NCBI RefSeq assembly: GCF_004135365.1
Contig: NZ_CP035492.1
Span: 1,302,001 to 1,366,000, forward strand
Direction: 5' to 3'
Source: Paenibacillus protaetiae
Lineage (GTDB): Bacteria; Bacillota; Bacilli; Paenibacillales; Paenibacillaceae
Length of the DNA: 64,000 bases
Of the stretch, positions 28,064 through 39,372 are shown in pieces. How positions within the stretch are numbered: position 1 is the first letter of the stretch; every line of letters begins with the position of its first letter. The notes below the pieces were generated by a model, which worked only from the letters and a program-made list of their open reading frames with translations, was not told where the DNA came from and did not search any database. Position numbers and translations under genes: made by a program.

Positions 28064-28090
28064 AGCCCTGCGCGATGCGCAGGGCTTTGT
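28064..28090 (+). terminator. Terminator after cdaS
   Basis: AGCCCTGCGC-GAT-GCGCAGGGCT followed by TTGTTGT; very stable stem with a moderate U-run. Confidence 0.75.
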
Positions 28091-28273
28091 TGTCGTCGGT
28101 GTTTCAACCGAATCACAGGATGAGAACTTTCTCATATGTTTTTAACAATTGGGGTGAAATGCCCATTATATATGATCCTTTGGACTCAGAGGAAACCTTT
28201 GGCTGATTAGTAGTATGGTATGGTGTTTTTAAGAGTTTTTACCTACACCAACAGCGAAAGGATGATTCTCACC

Positions 28274-28744
28274 ATGAAACAAAAAAAACTCTTTAAAATG
28301 CTGGCAGCCTTGGCACTTACGTGTTTCGTCGCATTTGCATCCATAACGGCCGTATCGGACAAAGCGTTCGCCGCAACGACCAGCCAAAAAAACAAAATCG
28401 TATCGACCAGCAAAAAGTTTGTAGGCACTCCTTATAAGTATGGCGCGTCCACGAGCACTACCCGCTATTTTGACTGCTCTTCGTTTACGCAATATGTGTT
28501 CAAGCAGCTTGGCGTTAAACTGCCGCGGACATCACTGGCGCAATCGAAAGTAGGCAAATACGTATCGAAATCGAATCTGCAGGTTGGCGATCTGGTCTTC
28601 TTCTACTCGCCGGTCCATCATGTCGGCATTTATATCGGCAACGGTAAAATGATCAACACCTACGGTTCGCCGGGCGTAACCATATCCAGTCTTAACTCCA
28701 GCACCTGGAAGAAGAATTACAAAACCGCTCGCCGCGTTCTGTAA
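28274..28744 (+). CDS. Secreted NlpC/P60 peptidoglycan hydrolase
   Basis: A 156-residue protein with a signal peptide (KMLAALALTCFVAFASITAV, cleavage after AFA near residue 34) and one NlpC/P60 domain. The catalytic Cys is in YFDCSSFTQYVF and the catalytic His in HHVGIYIGNGKMI. These cysteine endopeptidases cut stem peptides of peptidoglycan. No SH3 or LysM cell-wall anchor is present, so it is the minimal secreted form common in Paenibacillus. ATG 28274 is preferred over the upstream ATG 28262, which sits against the AAAGGA ribosome site. The 250-base leader has no riboswitch I could recognise. Confidence 0.92.
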   Translation: MKQKKLFKMLAALALTCFVAFASITAVSDKAFAATTSQKNKIVSTSKKFVGTPYKYGASTSTTRYFDCSSFTQYVFKQLGVKLPRTSLAQSKVGKYVSKSNLQVGDLVFFYSPVHHVGIYIGNGKMINTYGSPGVTISSLNSSTWKKNYKTARRVL

Positions 28745-28772
28745 TCGGACAAGCCAATCTTCTTTTACTTAC

Positions 28773-28811
28773 AGCCAAGCCCCCGCCATCTAAGATGGCG
28801 GGGGCTTGGCT
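28773..28811. terminator. Bidirectional terminator
   Basis: Perfect 17-base arms (AGCCAAGCCCCCGCCAT) with loop CTAAG and TCTTTCTTT after it, between two convergent genes. Confidence 0.88.
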
Positions 28812-28818
28812 TCTTTCT

Positions 28819-29838
28819 TTAAAGGATAGACACAACCACCCGGCCGAGCGAACCGCCGGCCAGCATGCGTGAAGCTGTCTCCTGCGCCTGCTCCAGCGTA
28901 ATGTCACGGGTGATCAAATCCAGCTGTTCCGCTGACAGCGACCGGCTGATCCGCTGCCATGCTTCCTGTCTTTGCTGCATCGGACAATGAACCGAATCAA
29001 TGCCAAGCAGCGCAATGTTGCGCAATATGAAAGGGTAAATGGAAGCTTCCACTTTATTGCCGGCAGCCATGCCGCAAGCGGCAACCGCTCCTCCATACCG
29101 GATACCGGCCAGCATCGAAGCGAGCGGCTGCCCGCCCGCCGTGTCGATGCCGGCGGCCCAGCGCTCCGAGCCAAGCGGCTTAGCGGCAAGCGCGGTAAAT
29201 TCCTCCCGGCTGATGATAGAACTGGCGCCAAGCTGATGCAAATAATCCGCTTGCTCCAGCTTTCCGCTTACCGCAGCTACCGAATAACCCGCAGCCGCCA
29301 ATATTAGAATGGCAAAGCTTCCGACGCCTCCCGTTGCGCCTGTGACAATAATGTCGCCCTGATCCGGACGGATGCCGTGACGCTCGAGGGCGGATACGCA
29401 CAGCATAGCGGTTAAGCCCGCCGTTCCAACCGTCATGGCATGGCGCATGGACAACCCGGATGGCAAGGCGATCAGATGTTCAGCCGCCATTACTGCATAT
29501 TCGGCATAACCTCCCCATTGCCGCTCGCCAGCTCCCCAGCCCGTGGCAATCACTTCATCGCCCGGCTGGAATAACGGTGAACCGGAACGGACGACTGTGC
29601 CGGCATAGTCGATCCCCGGAACCATCGGGTAGGACCGGATGATCAGCGGGCTGGATTGAAGCGCCATCGCGTCCTTATAATTCATGCTCGAGAAGCTGAC
29701 GCGAATCAGCACTTCTCCTTCCGGAAGCTCATCTTCCGTTGCTGTACGAAGCTTGGCATGAATGGCTCCAGACTCCTCTTTATCCACAACAAGCGCTTGA
29801 AACGGCTCCAGCTTTGGTTGTCCTGCCTGAACGCTCAT
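28819..29838 (-). CDS. Quinone oxidoreductase / acrylyl-CoA reductase-like MDR protein (YhfP/AcuI)
   Basis: The 339-residue medium-chain dehydrogenase has a GroES-like N-terminal half (RVSFSSMNYKDAMAL, PGIDYAGTVV, FQPGDEVIATGWG) and a Rossmann half with VTGATGGVGSFAI. The zinc ligands of true alcohol dehydrogenases are absent, placing it in the YhdH/YhfP/AcuI group. These reduce quinones or acrylyl-CoA with NADPH. SSMNYKD is diagnostic of the group. I choose ATG 29838 (MSVQAGQ); the ATG at 29847 lies directly against GGGAG. It sits downstream of the nucleoside hydrolase terminator and is probably transcribed alone. Confidence 0.88.
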   Translation of the reverse strand: MSVQAGQPKLEPFQALVVDKEESGAIHAKLRTATEDELPEGEVLIRVSFSSMNYKDAMALQSSPLIIRSYPMVPGIDYAGTVVRSGSPLFQPGDEVIATGWGAGERQWGGYAEYAVMAAEHLIALPSGLSMRHAMTVGTAGLTAMLCVSALERHGIRPDQGDIIVTGATGGVGSFAILILAAAGYSVAAVSGKLEQADYLHQLGASSIISREEFTALAAKPLGSERWAAGIDTAGGQPLASMLAGIRYGGAVAACGMAAGNKVEASIYPFILRNIALLGIDSVHCPMQQRQEAWQRISRSLSAEQLDLITRDITLEQAQETASRMLAGGSLGRVVVSIL

Positions 29839-29859
29839 GTTCTCCATCTCCCTTTTACA

Positions 29860-29898
29860 AAAAAGGCAGGAGCACTTCTCATTGTGCGTCCTGCCTTT
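29860..29898 (-). terminator. Terminator of the nucleoside hydrolase gene
   Basis: Stem AAAGGCAGGAGCAC / GTGCGTCCTGCCTTT with one bulged base, and six U following on the minus strand. Confidence 0.85.
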
Positions 29899-29907
29899 GC
29901 AGCGGTT

Positions 29908-30861
29908 TTACAGCCAAGCAGACAGCATTTGGCCAACGGCCCGGTCGGCGTCCACTTCCATACAAAATTGAACGTCCCGGCCAAGTGAAGCACGTGCGCG
30001 GCGGTCCGTTACGATCATGCCGGCAGTAGCGCCGTTTCCGCAGTCGATCGTAGCCTTAAAGGTTTGTATTTGCACAAGGCTCGGGTTAATGGCAACCAGA
30101 ACAGCCAGCGGGTCATGCAGCGGGCAGGATTCTGCGAAATAGTTGGACTCCCGGTAAAAGTTGAAATAGACCCGCAGCGAATCATGCAAAAACTGAACGA
30201 GCTGCTTATGTTCGGCCGGCGCCTGGCGGTCCAGCAAATGCAAATGCTCATAAGTAAGCCGGGTTTTCATCGTAACATCGAGGCCAACCACTGTAAGCGG
30301 AACATCGGATTCAAATACGACAGCCGCCGCTTCCGGGTCGCCCCACAAATTCGCTTCGGATACCGGCGTAACGTTGCCCGGCGCAAGTACAGTGCCGCCC
30401 ATAATGACGACCTTCTTGAACTTGCCGGCAATGGACGGGTCAAGCTGGAGCGCAAGCGCCAAATTCGTCATCCGGCCTACCATAACAAGGGTAATTTCGC
30501 CTGGATTTTCATTTGCTTTGCTAACCAGAAATTCCGCTGCTGACATCGCAAGCGGCTGCTGTTCCGATTTTGGAATAATCGCATCGCCGATGCCGTTATG
30601 GCCGTGTACGGCAACAACCGGGCCTTCATAATCCCGTTTCAGCGGTCCTGCAGCGCCTTTGGCAACCGGAATTTCATACCCGGGATTGCAAAGTTTAATC
30701 AGGCGAAGCGTATTGTCCGTCGCCTGCTCGACATCAGTGTTGCCGAACGTTGTCGTAATGCCTTCCAATTGAATTTCTTTCGCATAAATGGCATACAAAA
30801 TAGCTAATGCATCATCAATACCCGTATCGGCATCAATAATCATGCGGTGGGTTGCTGTCAT
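29908..30861 (-). CDS. Inosine-uridine-type nucleoside hydrolase
   Basis: The 317-residue protein begins with the calcium-binding DADTGIDDA motif (about 10-18), the hallmark of nucleoside hydrolases, and has VVAVHGHNGIGD with the conserved His-Asn region. NLWGDPEAAAVVF and CPLHDPLAV, the active-site His/Asp near the end, complete the family pattern. These enzymes split nucleosides to base and ribose in salvage. It is a cytoplasmic single gene with no transporter next to it. Whether it prefers purine or pyrimidine nucleosides cannot be told. Confidence 0.92.
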   Translation of the reverse strand: MTATHRMIIDADTGIDDALAILYAIYAKEIQLEGITTTFGNTDVEQATDNTLRLIKLCNPGYEIPVAKGAAGPLKRDYEGPVVAVHGHNGIGDAIIPKSEQQPLAMSAAEFLVSKANENPGEITLVMVGRMTNLALALQLDPSIAGKFKKVVIMGGTVLAPGNVTPVSEANLWGDPEAAAVVFESDVPLTVVGLDVTMKTRLTYEHLHLLDRQAPAEHKQLVQFLHDSLRVYFNFYRESNYFAESCPLHDPLAVLVAINPSLVQIQTFKATIDCGNGATAGMIVTDRRARASLGRDVQFCMEVDADRAVGQMLSAWL

Positions 30862-30981
30862 GGGTACAAGCCTCCTTCTGTCTTCAGGTCAGTATTATAC
30901 CAATTGGGCAACCCTTCCTGCAATTCGGTTTCATTTCCGTTTTCATAATCGGTTATACACGCTCGGCAATGTGACGGGTTG

Positions 30982-32697
30982 TTATTGTTCAGCAGCCGGA
31001 TGCCGGGCGTAATGCAGTTCATCATCCAGCTCCTTGGCATATTGGGTGCTCATTGCAGCGCTCCAGCCGAATAAACGCTCCATATAGCGATGGACCGGTT
31101 CCTTCCATGTTTCTACGCGTTTCCTGTCAAATAACAAATTACCTGTGCGCCGGATCCAGAAATCAGCCGGCTTAACCGCCATCTCATAACGGATGGCATA
31201 TTCGAGCTCCGCCAGCAGCTTAAGGGGGATGCCCGATTGGACTGCCGATTCTCGGAGCGAATAGGCGAGCCCGAACAGCACGGCTGCATTGGTCCCGTAT
31301 TTGCGGGCGATTAGCAACGCATCCGCATCCGCCAGACCGGCTTTCACGCCTTCAGCTGCCGCATCGCGAATATAGGCAGCATATCGGCGCGAGCCGCCGA
31401 CATCCCCGCCGGATATCGGCTGTTTGCGCGTGGAGCAAGCTGCAAGCTTGCGGTTCCAGCCGGCTTCTGCTTCCAGCTGCGACGCAGCCTTATTCACGAC
31501 GTCCTCGGCCATTTTACGGTAACCGGTCAGCTTGCCGCCGGCAATCGAAATCAAGCCCGTTGCAGATTGGAACACCTCATCCTTGCGTGATATTTCCGAA
31601 GGGCTTTTGCCCTCCTGATGTACAAGGGGACGAAGGCCTGCCCAGCCTGACTCCACATCCGATGCCAGCAGCTTAAGGGTTGGAAACATGCCGTTAGCCG
31701 CCTCCAGCAAATATCGGATGTCCTCCTCCGCCATTCGCGGAGACGCCATATCCGCCTTATAGTTCGTGTCCGTTGTCCCGATATAGGTTTTGCCCTCGCG
31801 CGGGATCGCAAATATCATTCTGCCATCCGGCGTATCGAAGTAGACCGCCTGCTGCAGCGGAAAACGCGACTGATCGAACACCAGATGTACGCCTTTTGTC
31901 AAATGTATCGTTTTACCCTGCTTGGAACCGTCCAGCTCGCGCAGCGTATCTACCCACGGTCCGGCGGCATTTACCGTCTTGGCCGCCCGCGCTTCATACC
32001 GTTTCCCGCTAAGGCGGTCAATCAAGACAGCGCCGGCAATGTTGCCATTGTCGTACAGAAGGGAATCGGCTTGCATATAAGATAAAGCGGCCGCGCCTTG
32101 TTCAACCGCTTTTTTAAGCACTTCTATCGTCAGACGGGCGTCGTCGGTCCGGTATTCGACGTAATACCCCCCGCCGCGCAGCCCTTCCCGCTTCAGCAGA
32201 GGCTCCTTCTGCACAGCCGCCTCCGGCTTCAGCATCACTCTGCGCTCCGAACGCTTCACGCCAGCCAAAAAATCGTACACCCGCAGGCCGACCGATGTCA
32301 TTAGCGGTCCAAAAGTGCCGCCTTTATAAAATGGAAGAAGCATCCACTCCGGCTTCGTCACATGCGGGCCGTTCTCGTAGACGATTGCCCGTTCTTTGCC
32401 GACCTCGGCCACAACACCGATTTCCAGCTGCTTCAAATACCGCAAGCCGCCATGCACAAGTTTCGTTGAGCGGCTTGAGGTGCCTGCTGCAAAGTCCTGC
32501 ATCTCAACGACTAGCGTCCGCAGCCCGCGAAGCTGGGCGTCAAGCGCAATCCCTGCGCCGGTAATGCCCCCGCCGATCACGAGCAGGTCATAGATGCGGC
32601 CGGAGGCGAGGCCGTCCAGCCAAGCTTCTCGCTGCCGCAGGTTAAACTCTGCCGATCCGGCTTTACGGTTGCTGCCGGTTTGCTGCCATTCGCCCAT
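30982..32697 (-). CDS. glpD: Glycerol-3-phosphate dehydrogenase (FAD)
   Basis: A 571-residue GlpD with the FAD-binding LLVIGGGITGAGIALDA (about 38-54), GTSSRSTKLVHGGLRYL, and the conserved YIGTTDT and LRPLV motifs. It oxidises glycerol 3-phosphate to dihydroxyacetone phosphate and feeds electrons to menaquinone at the membrane. AAAGGAG precedes ATG 32697. It is the last gene of the GNAT-glpK-glpD unit, 28 bases after glpK. No GlpF facilitator or GlpP antiterminator gene is in the cluster, which differs from the B. subtilis glpFKD order. Confidence 0.96.
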   Translation of the reverse strand: MGEWQQTGSNRKAGSAEFNLRQREAWLDGLASGRIYDLLVIGGGITGAGIALDAQLRGLRTLVVEMQDFAAGTSSRSTKLVHGGLRYLKQLEIGVVAEVGKERAIVYENGPHVTKPEWMLLPFYKGGTFGPLMTSVGLRVYDFLAGVKRSERRVMLKPEAAVQKEPLLKREGLRGGGYYVEYRTDDARLTIEVLKKAVEQGAAALSYMQADSLLYDNGNIAGAVLIDRLSGKRYEARAAKTVNAAGPWVDTLRELDGSKQGKTIHLTKGVHLVFDQSRFPLQQAVYFDTPDGRMIFAIPREGKTYIGTTDTNYKADMASPRMAEEDIRYLLEAANGMFPTLKLLASDVESGWAGLRPLVHQEGKSPSEISRKDEVFQSATGLISIAGGKLTGYRKMAEDVVNKAASQLEAEAGWNRKLAACSTRKQPISGGDVGGSRRYAAYIRDAAAEGVKAGLADADALLIARKYGTNAAVLFGLAYSLRESAVQSGIPLKLLAELEYAIRYEMAVKPADFWIRRTGNLLFDRKRVETWKEPVHRYMERLFGWSAAMSTQYAKELDDELHYARHPAAEQ

Positions 32698-32725
32698 ACG
32701 CTTTACACTCCTTTAGTCCCATCGG

Positions 32726-35316
<2,591 letters not shown>

Positions 35317-35408
35317 GCGCTGTCCTCCCTTTTGCGTATAATAAAAAACCATCTTGCCAATGCCTGGCTGCAGCAGCGCCGCTTCCAGCTCTTTCCTATC
35401 ATTATAAC

Positions 35409-35456
35409 AAAAAAATAGACATGAGCCGTACCCGTTAAGCCGGGAACGTTCATGTC
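35409..35456 (-). terminator. Terminator of the SleB-like gene
   Basis: Imperfect stem GACATGAGCCGTACCCG against CGGGAACGTTCATGTC, followed on the minus strand by TATTTTTTTG. Confidence 0.78.
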
Positions 35457-35463
35457 TTATTCG

Positions 35464-36147
35464 TTATTTCGCAAAAATATGCCTGCCGATTTTGATCGTT
35501 TGCTTGCGGGACCATATCCACTTCGAGGTGGCCGTCTGCGGATTAAAATAATAAAGCGCGCCGCCTGTAGGATCTTTGCCCTTCAAAGCTTCAATTGCCG
35601 CTTCATAGGCAGCGGAATCCGGCTGCAAATTATATTGCCCGTCATCGACGGCCGTAAACGCGCGCGGCTGCTCGATCACGCCTTCGATTGTTTTGGGAAA
35701 TCCTTTGGCCTGAACGCGGTTTAATACAACCGCCGCTACTGCAATTTGCCCGAGCATCGGTTCGCCGCGGGATTCAGCATAGATAATGCGCGCAAGCAGA
35801 TTCAGCTCTCTTTCGCTGACTGCGATCCCGGCGTTGCTTTGTTTCGCCTGCTTCACCACAGCCGTTTGTACGGCTGCATGAACCGGCTTGCTTTTTTTCA
35901 GCTTCGTTATTCGTTCCATTTGTTTCTTATATTGTTCATAAGCTTGGCTCGCCAACGACTGGCTGAACGTAATCACCCGTTCATCCAGCGCAGCCTCAAC
36001 CCAAGTATTGCTGCTCTTATTCAAAAGATGCGTTCCGGCCGGCACCGTAATCGGCGCAGCCTGAATCGTATGCAAAGGCAATCCAAGCGATAATACTAGA
36101 ACGAATAAGTAGGCTGTACACTTGCGTATAAGCCTGCTTCTCCTCAT
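35464..36147 (-). CDS. Cell wall hydrolase, SleB/CwlJ family
   Basis: The 227-residue protein has a membrane-type signal (TAYLFVLVLSLGLPLHTIQA, cleavage after A) and a C-terminal Hydrolase_2 domain. That domain has LLARIIYAESRGEPMLGQIA with the catalytic Glu and AAVVLNRV, then GALYYFNP near the end. SleB enzymes are lytic transglycosylases that open spore cortex during germination; related copies act on vegetative wall. There is no separate peptidoglycan-binding domain; a Lys-rich linker takes its place. The start at ATG 36147 follows AAGGAGA; an upstream frame to 36231 lacks a ribosome site. It is divergent from XerS. Confidence 0.88.
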   Translation of the reverse strand: MRRSRLIRKCTAYLFVLVLSLGLPLHTIQAAPITVPAGTHLLNKSSNTWVEAALDERVITFSQSLASQAYEQYKKQMERITKLKKSKPVHAAVQTAVVKQAKQSNAGIAVSERELNLLARIIYAESRGEPMLGQIAVAAVVLNRVQAKGFPKTIEGVIEQPRAFTAVDDGQYNLQPDSAAYEAAIEALKGKDPTGGALYYFNPQTATSKWIWSRKQTIKIGRHIFAK

Positions 36148-36415
36148 GGTCGAGTTCAATCTCCTTATCCTGGCGGCAATACAGCTTGTGTTGCACCGCC
36201 TCAATTCGTTGGCTGGTCTCGTACCCTCCAAATACTAGATCACATACTAGCACAGTTTCCGGACAGATGTAACCCGAATACAGAAATTACATTTAATTGC
36301 TAATTTGCTTGGACATTCAAAATTATGCTTATCCGATTAGCCAATCTGCCTGTTCGTTGGTACAATATAGTAGAAAACAGCCTGAAGAGGCTGCACCATA
36401 ATGCGGGGTGAGGAC

Positions 36416-37510
36416 ATGAACGTAATCAAGATCAAAGACAGGCAGGAGCTGGAGAAAAAGATTCCGTCCATGCCTTGGTATATCGAAAAATTCATCAGCT
36501 ACAAATTGCCGGATTTATCCCCTTCCTCTTTGCTGGAATATGTGCGGGATTATGAAATTTTTTTAGGCTGGTTATTGGCGGAAGGCTTGTCGGAGGCTAA
36601 GTCCATTAGGGAAGTGGAGCTGGTCGAACTGGAAAAGCTCCATATGGATGCCATAGATAATTTCAGAATGTTTCTGGCCACGAACCAGGCGCACAGCAAC
36701 AGCCGTACGACGATTACGCGCAAGCTGTCGTCGCTGCGGTCGCTGTTCCATTATTTAAGCCAAATTGCCGAGGATGAGGAATTTTATCCGCTGCTTAAAC
36801 GGAACGTCATGGCGAAGGTCGCCATCAAGCGGACGCATAAGCCGAAGGATACGGCCGCCAAACTCGAAGGCAAGCTGCTTCAGGAGGAAGAAATTACGGA
36901 ATTTATGGCGTATTTGAAAGACGGCTACAGCCATGATGTCGCCAAAAACAAGCAAGCGATGTACGCGTATAATTTAAATAAAGAGAGAGATACTTGCATC
37001 ATCAGCTTAATCCTTCATTCCGGCCTGCGTGTGTCGGAGCTTGTCAATTTGAACATTGACGATGTCGATTTAAAAAAAAAGCTGGTCCATGTATACCGGA
37101 AAGGCAAAAACGACGACACCTTCAAAACCCCCGTTTATTTCCGTCAGGATGCGGTGGATGACCTGGAAATCTACCTGCAGCTGCGCGATACGCGTTATCA
37201 CGCGCCGAAACGGGAAAAAGCGCTGTTCCTTGCCATCGCCAACGGAAAAAAAGAAGGCGCGCGCATGACGAAACGGGCGATTCAGGAAATGGTCATCAAA
37301 TATGCGAAACGTTTCGGCAAACCTTTCTTATCCGTACATAAGCTTCGCCATTCCTTTGCGACCGATTATTATTTGAACAATGATATTTATAAAACGCAAG
37401 AACAGCTTGGGCACGCCTCACCGGAAACGACTCAAATCTATGCTCATTTGACGGATAAAACGATGGCGCAAGCGATCGACCGGCGCAAAGAGGCCACAGC
37501 CGACATTTAG
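36416..37510 (+). CDS. xerS: XerS-like tyrosine recombinase
   Basis: A 364-residue integrase-family recombinase. An N-terminal SAM-like core-binding domain (about 20-130) is followed by the catalytic domain. The conserved residues are visible: Arg in ILHSGLRVSELVNL, HKLRHSFATD with His and Arg, LGHASPETT with His, and Tyr in QIYAHLTDKT. Length and the LSSLRSLFHYL pattern fit XerS rather than XerC/D. It would resolve chromosome dimers at a dif site or act as a related integrase. The start is ATG 36416 after GGTGAGG. No dif-like palindrome was recognised next to the gene. It is followed by a terminator. Confidence 0.88.
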   Translation: MNVIKIKDRQELEKKIPSMPWYIEKFISYKLPDLSPSSLLEYVRDYEIFLGWLLAEGLSEAKSIREVELVELEKLHMDAIDNFRMFLATNQAHSNSRTTITRKLSSLRSLFHYLSQIAEDEEFYPLLKRNVMAKVAIKRTHKPKDTAAKLEGKLLQEEEITEFMAYLKDGYSHDVAKNKQAMYAYNLNKERDTCIISLILHSGLRVSELVNLNIDDVDLKKKLVHVYRKGKNDDTFKTPVYFRQDAVDDLEIYLQLRDTRYHAPKREKALFLAIANGKKEGARMTKRAIQEMVIKYAKRFGKPFLSVHKLRHSFATDYYLNNDIYKTQEQLGHASPETTQIYAHLTDKTMAQAIDRRKEATADI

Positions 37511-37530
37511 TCAGCTGCGGCCTCTTCTTC
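37490..37530 (+). terminator. Terminator overlapping the end of xerS
   Basis: GAGGCCACAGC pairs with GCTGCGGCCTC (one mismatch), the stop codon lying in the loop, then TTCTTCCT. Confidence 0.7.
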
Positions 37531-37546
37531 CTATCATCCTGCTGTT

Positions 37547-38071
37547 TTACGTGATCGACATGTCGTCGGACAATATGCCTTCTTCTACTGCAAACTCAAA
37601 ATCTTCTATATCGTATACTTGAACCGGCACTCCCGCTTCGACAAGCCGGTCCTCATATTCAAACTGATCGGACAAAAGCGGAATATCCAGCTTCATGCCG
37701 GTCAGCAGAAGTTCCGTTTCGATCGGGTCAAACAACTCTCCGTATTGCGCGTTGTCTACCGCATGTACAACGGTAAACTGGATCATATCGCTCAGCAGCA
37801 GCGGCGCGCTTTCCCGCCAAGGAACCTGCATCGCTTTTTCGATTTTTTTCCGGTTGAGCGGTTCCTCGAAAAAGGCGATCAGCTCCCCGATTATATGTTT
37901 AACGTGGCGGTCATCTTCAGGATCTTCCATAACCGGCGCCCCGCCGTCTCGCATCTCATATAATTCGAGAACAGAGGAGTAAGGCAATACATAATCTACC
38001 GGACGGCTAGGAACAAGAAGATGTCCGTACGACGCCACCATCACCGCTTCAATTACAAATCGCCGTCGCAT
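37547..38071 (-). CDS. Conserved hypothetical protein, 174 aa
   Basis: ATG 38071 has GGAGGAGG upstream. The product is acidic and soluble, opening MRRRFVIEAVMVASYGHLLV and with a C-terminal FEYEDRLVEAGVPVQVYDIEDFEFA. I do not recognise a domain; it has no signal peptide, membrane helix or metal-binding motif. Similar Paenibacillaceae proteins have been labelled ADP-heptose synthase, but nothing in the sequence resembles a sugar kinase or nucleotidyltransferase, so that label is not supported. It lies alone between xerS and ypdA, on the opposite strand. Confidence 0.8.
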   Translation of the reverse strand: MRRRFVIEAVMVASYGHLLVPSRPVDYVLPYSSVLELYEMRDGGAPVMEDPEDDRHVKHIIGELIAFFEEPLNRKKIEKAMQVPWRESAPLLLSDMIQFTVVHAVDNAQYGELFDPIETELLLTGMKLDIPLLSDQFEYEDRLVEAGVPVQVYDIEDFEFAVEEGILSDDMSIT

Positions 38072-38208
38072 TGAATGTTCCTCCTCCTGCTTTAAAAGGT
38101 TTCATCCTATTATACAATATTCAAACTCTTGTACAAGAGAGCCATTAGCCAAATTTGCCACGTTTCGTGTCCCGCTGTACAATAAACGGGATAGGAGGAA
38201 TGATTCAC

Positions 38209-39198
38209 TTGCAAAGAGAGCAAATCATCATTATTGGGGCAGGACCATGCGGAATCGCCGCTGCCATTGACTTGAAACGTGCCGGATTCGACCCGCTTAT
38301 TATTGAGAAGCGCAATATTGCGCATTCGATTTCAATGTACCCTACATATATGAATTTTTTCAGCACTCCCGAAAATCTGGAAATCGGCGATATTCCGTTT
38401 ACAACGGCTAACGAGAAGCCTTCCCGGCTGGAGGCGCTTAATTATTACCGTACTGCCGCGCTCCGCCATGAGCTGCGTGTCCATGCCTTCGTAACCGTTA
38501 ACGGCATTAAACGGCATGACGGTTACTTTACGCTGGAGAGTACCGACCGGACCGGCAAACAACAAGTGTACGAATGCAATCATGTCATCATTGCAACCGG
38601 CTATTTTGACCATCCGAACTATTTGGGCATCCCGGGCGAACAGCTGGACAAAGTGACCCACTTTTTCCGCGAAGCCCATCCGTATACCGGCATGAATGTC
38701 GCGATTATCGGCGGCAGCAACTCGGCTATTGACGCCGCGCTTGAGCTGGAGCGCGTAGGCGCTAAAGTCACTATCATATACCGCGGCGAGACGTATTCCA
38801 GAAGCATTAAGCCATGGGTGCGCCCAACCATTGAAGCGAAGGTAAACAAAGGCCTTATTCAAATGCGTTTCCAGTCGCAGGTTGCCGCCATCGACGAATG
38901 GTCGGTTACCATCAAGCAGCCGGATGGAAATACGGAGAAGCTGGACAACGATTTTGTGCTGGCGCTGACCGGATTCCATCCCGACCGGCAATTTATGATT
39001 GATGCGGGAATTATCATTACGGAAGAAGGCTTCCCGTATTTTAACGATGAAACGATGGAGACGAACATTCCGGGCTTGTTTATTGCCGGCGTTGTGGCTT
39101 CGCGTTACGAAGCAAACGAAATTTTTATCGAGTCCGGCCGTTTCCACGGGCGAAAAATCGCGCAGTATTTGCAAAACCAAAGCCTAGCGTCCAAGTAG
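38209..39198 (+). CDS. ypdA: YpdA-family bacillithiol disulfide reductase
   Basis: The 329-residue FAD protein has an N-terminal IIIIGAGPCGIAAAIDL nucleotide motif, the family motif SISMYPTYMNFFSTPENLEIGD, and a second dinucleotide site VAIIGGSNSAIDAA. GLFIAGVVASRYEAN lies near the end. YpdA reduces oxidised bacillithiol (BSSB) with NADPH. The Cys in GPCG matches the active-site Cys of YpdA. TTG 38209 is favoured, since AGGAGG lies ten bases upstream; the ATG at 38200 is only one base from it. It forms a monocistronic unit ending at the large palindrome at 39266. Confidence 0.93.
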   Translation: MQREQIIIIGAGPCGIAAAIDLKRAGFDPLIIEKRNIAHSISMYPTYMNFFSTPENLEIGDIPFTTANEKPSRLEALNYYRTAALRHELRVHAFVTVNGIKRHDGYFTLESTDRTGKQQVYECNHVIIATGYFDHPNYLGIPGEQLDKVTHFFREAHPYTGMNVAIIGGSNSAIDAALELERVGAKVTIIYRGETYSRSIKPWVRPTIEAKVNKGLIQMRFQSQVAAIDEWSVTIKQPDGNTEKLDNDFVLALTGFHPDRQFMIDAGIIITEEGFPYFNDETMETNIPGLFIAGVVASRYEANEIFIESGRFHGRKIAQYLQNQSLASK

Positions 39199-39265
39199 AC
39201 GAAGCCGGCTTGTTCCGGTTTTGGGGCTGCGGCGGTTCACGGCCATTAAGAGGCCGCGATCCTAT

Positions 39266-39365
39266 AAAAAAGGCTGCTATGAAGCGAAGTGTCCAGCCTG
39301 CAGCAAACAAGTCCGGCGCCTTGTTTGCTGCAAGCGGGTTCTCCGCCTCGCTAGCAGCCTTTTTT
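39266..39365. terminator. Nested double-hairpin bidirectional terminator
   Basis: An outer stem pairs AAAAAAGGCTGCTA (39266-39279) with its complement (39352-39365), giving a U-run on both strands. Inside it, GCAGCAAACAAG / CTTGTTTGCTGC (39300-39311, 39320-39331) forms a second perfect hairpin. It lies between convergent ypdA and the DUF4129 gene. Confidence 0.8.
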
Positions 39366-39372
39366 CCGCTTG

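Noticed and set aside
28090-28273. Possible c-di-AMP (ydaO) riboswitch before the NlpC/P60 gene
   Set aside because: Such switches precede cell-wall hydrolases, but I cannot find the conserved pairing or consensus blocks.
36240-36415. dif-like site next to xerS
   Set aside because: No XerS/dif-like palindrome was recognisable upstream of the gene.
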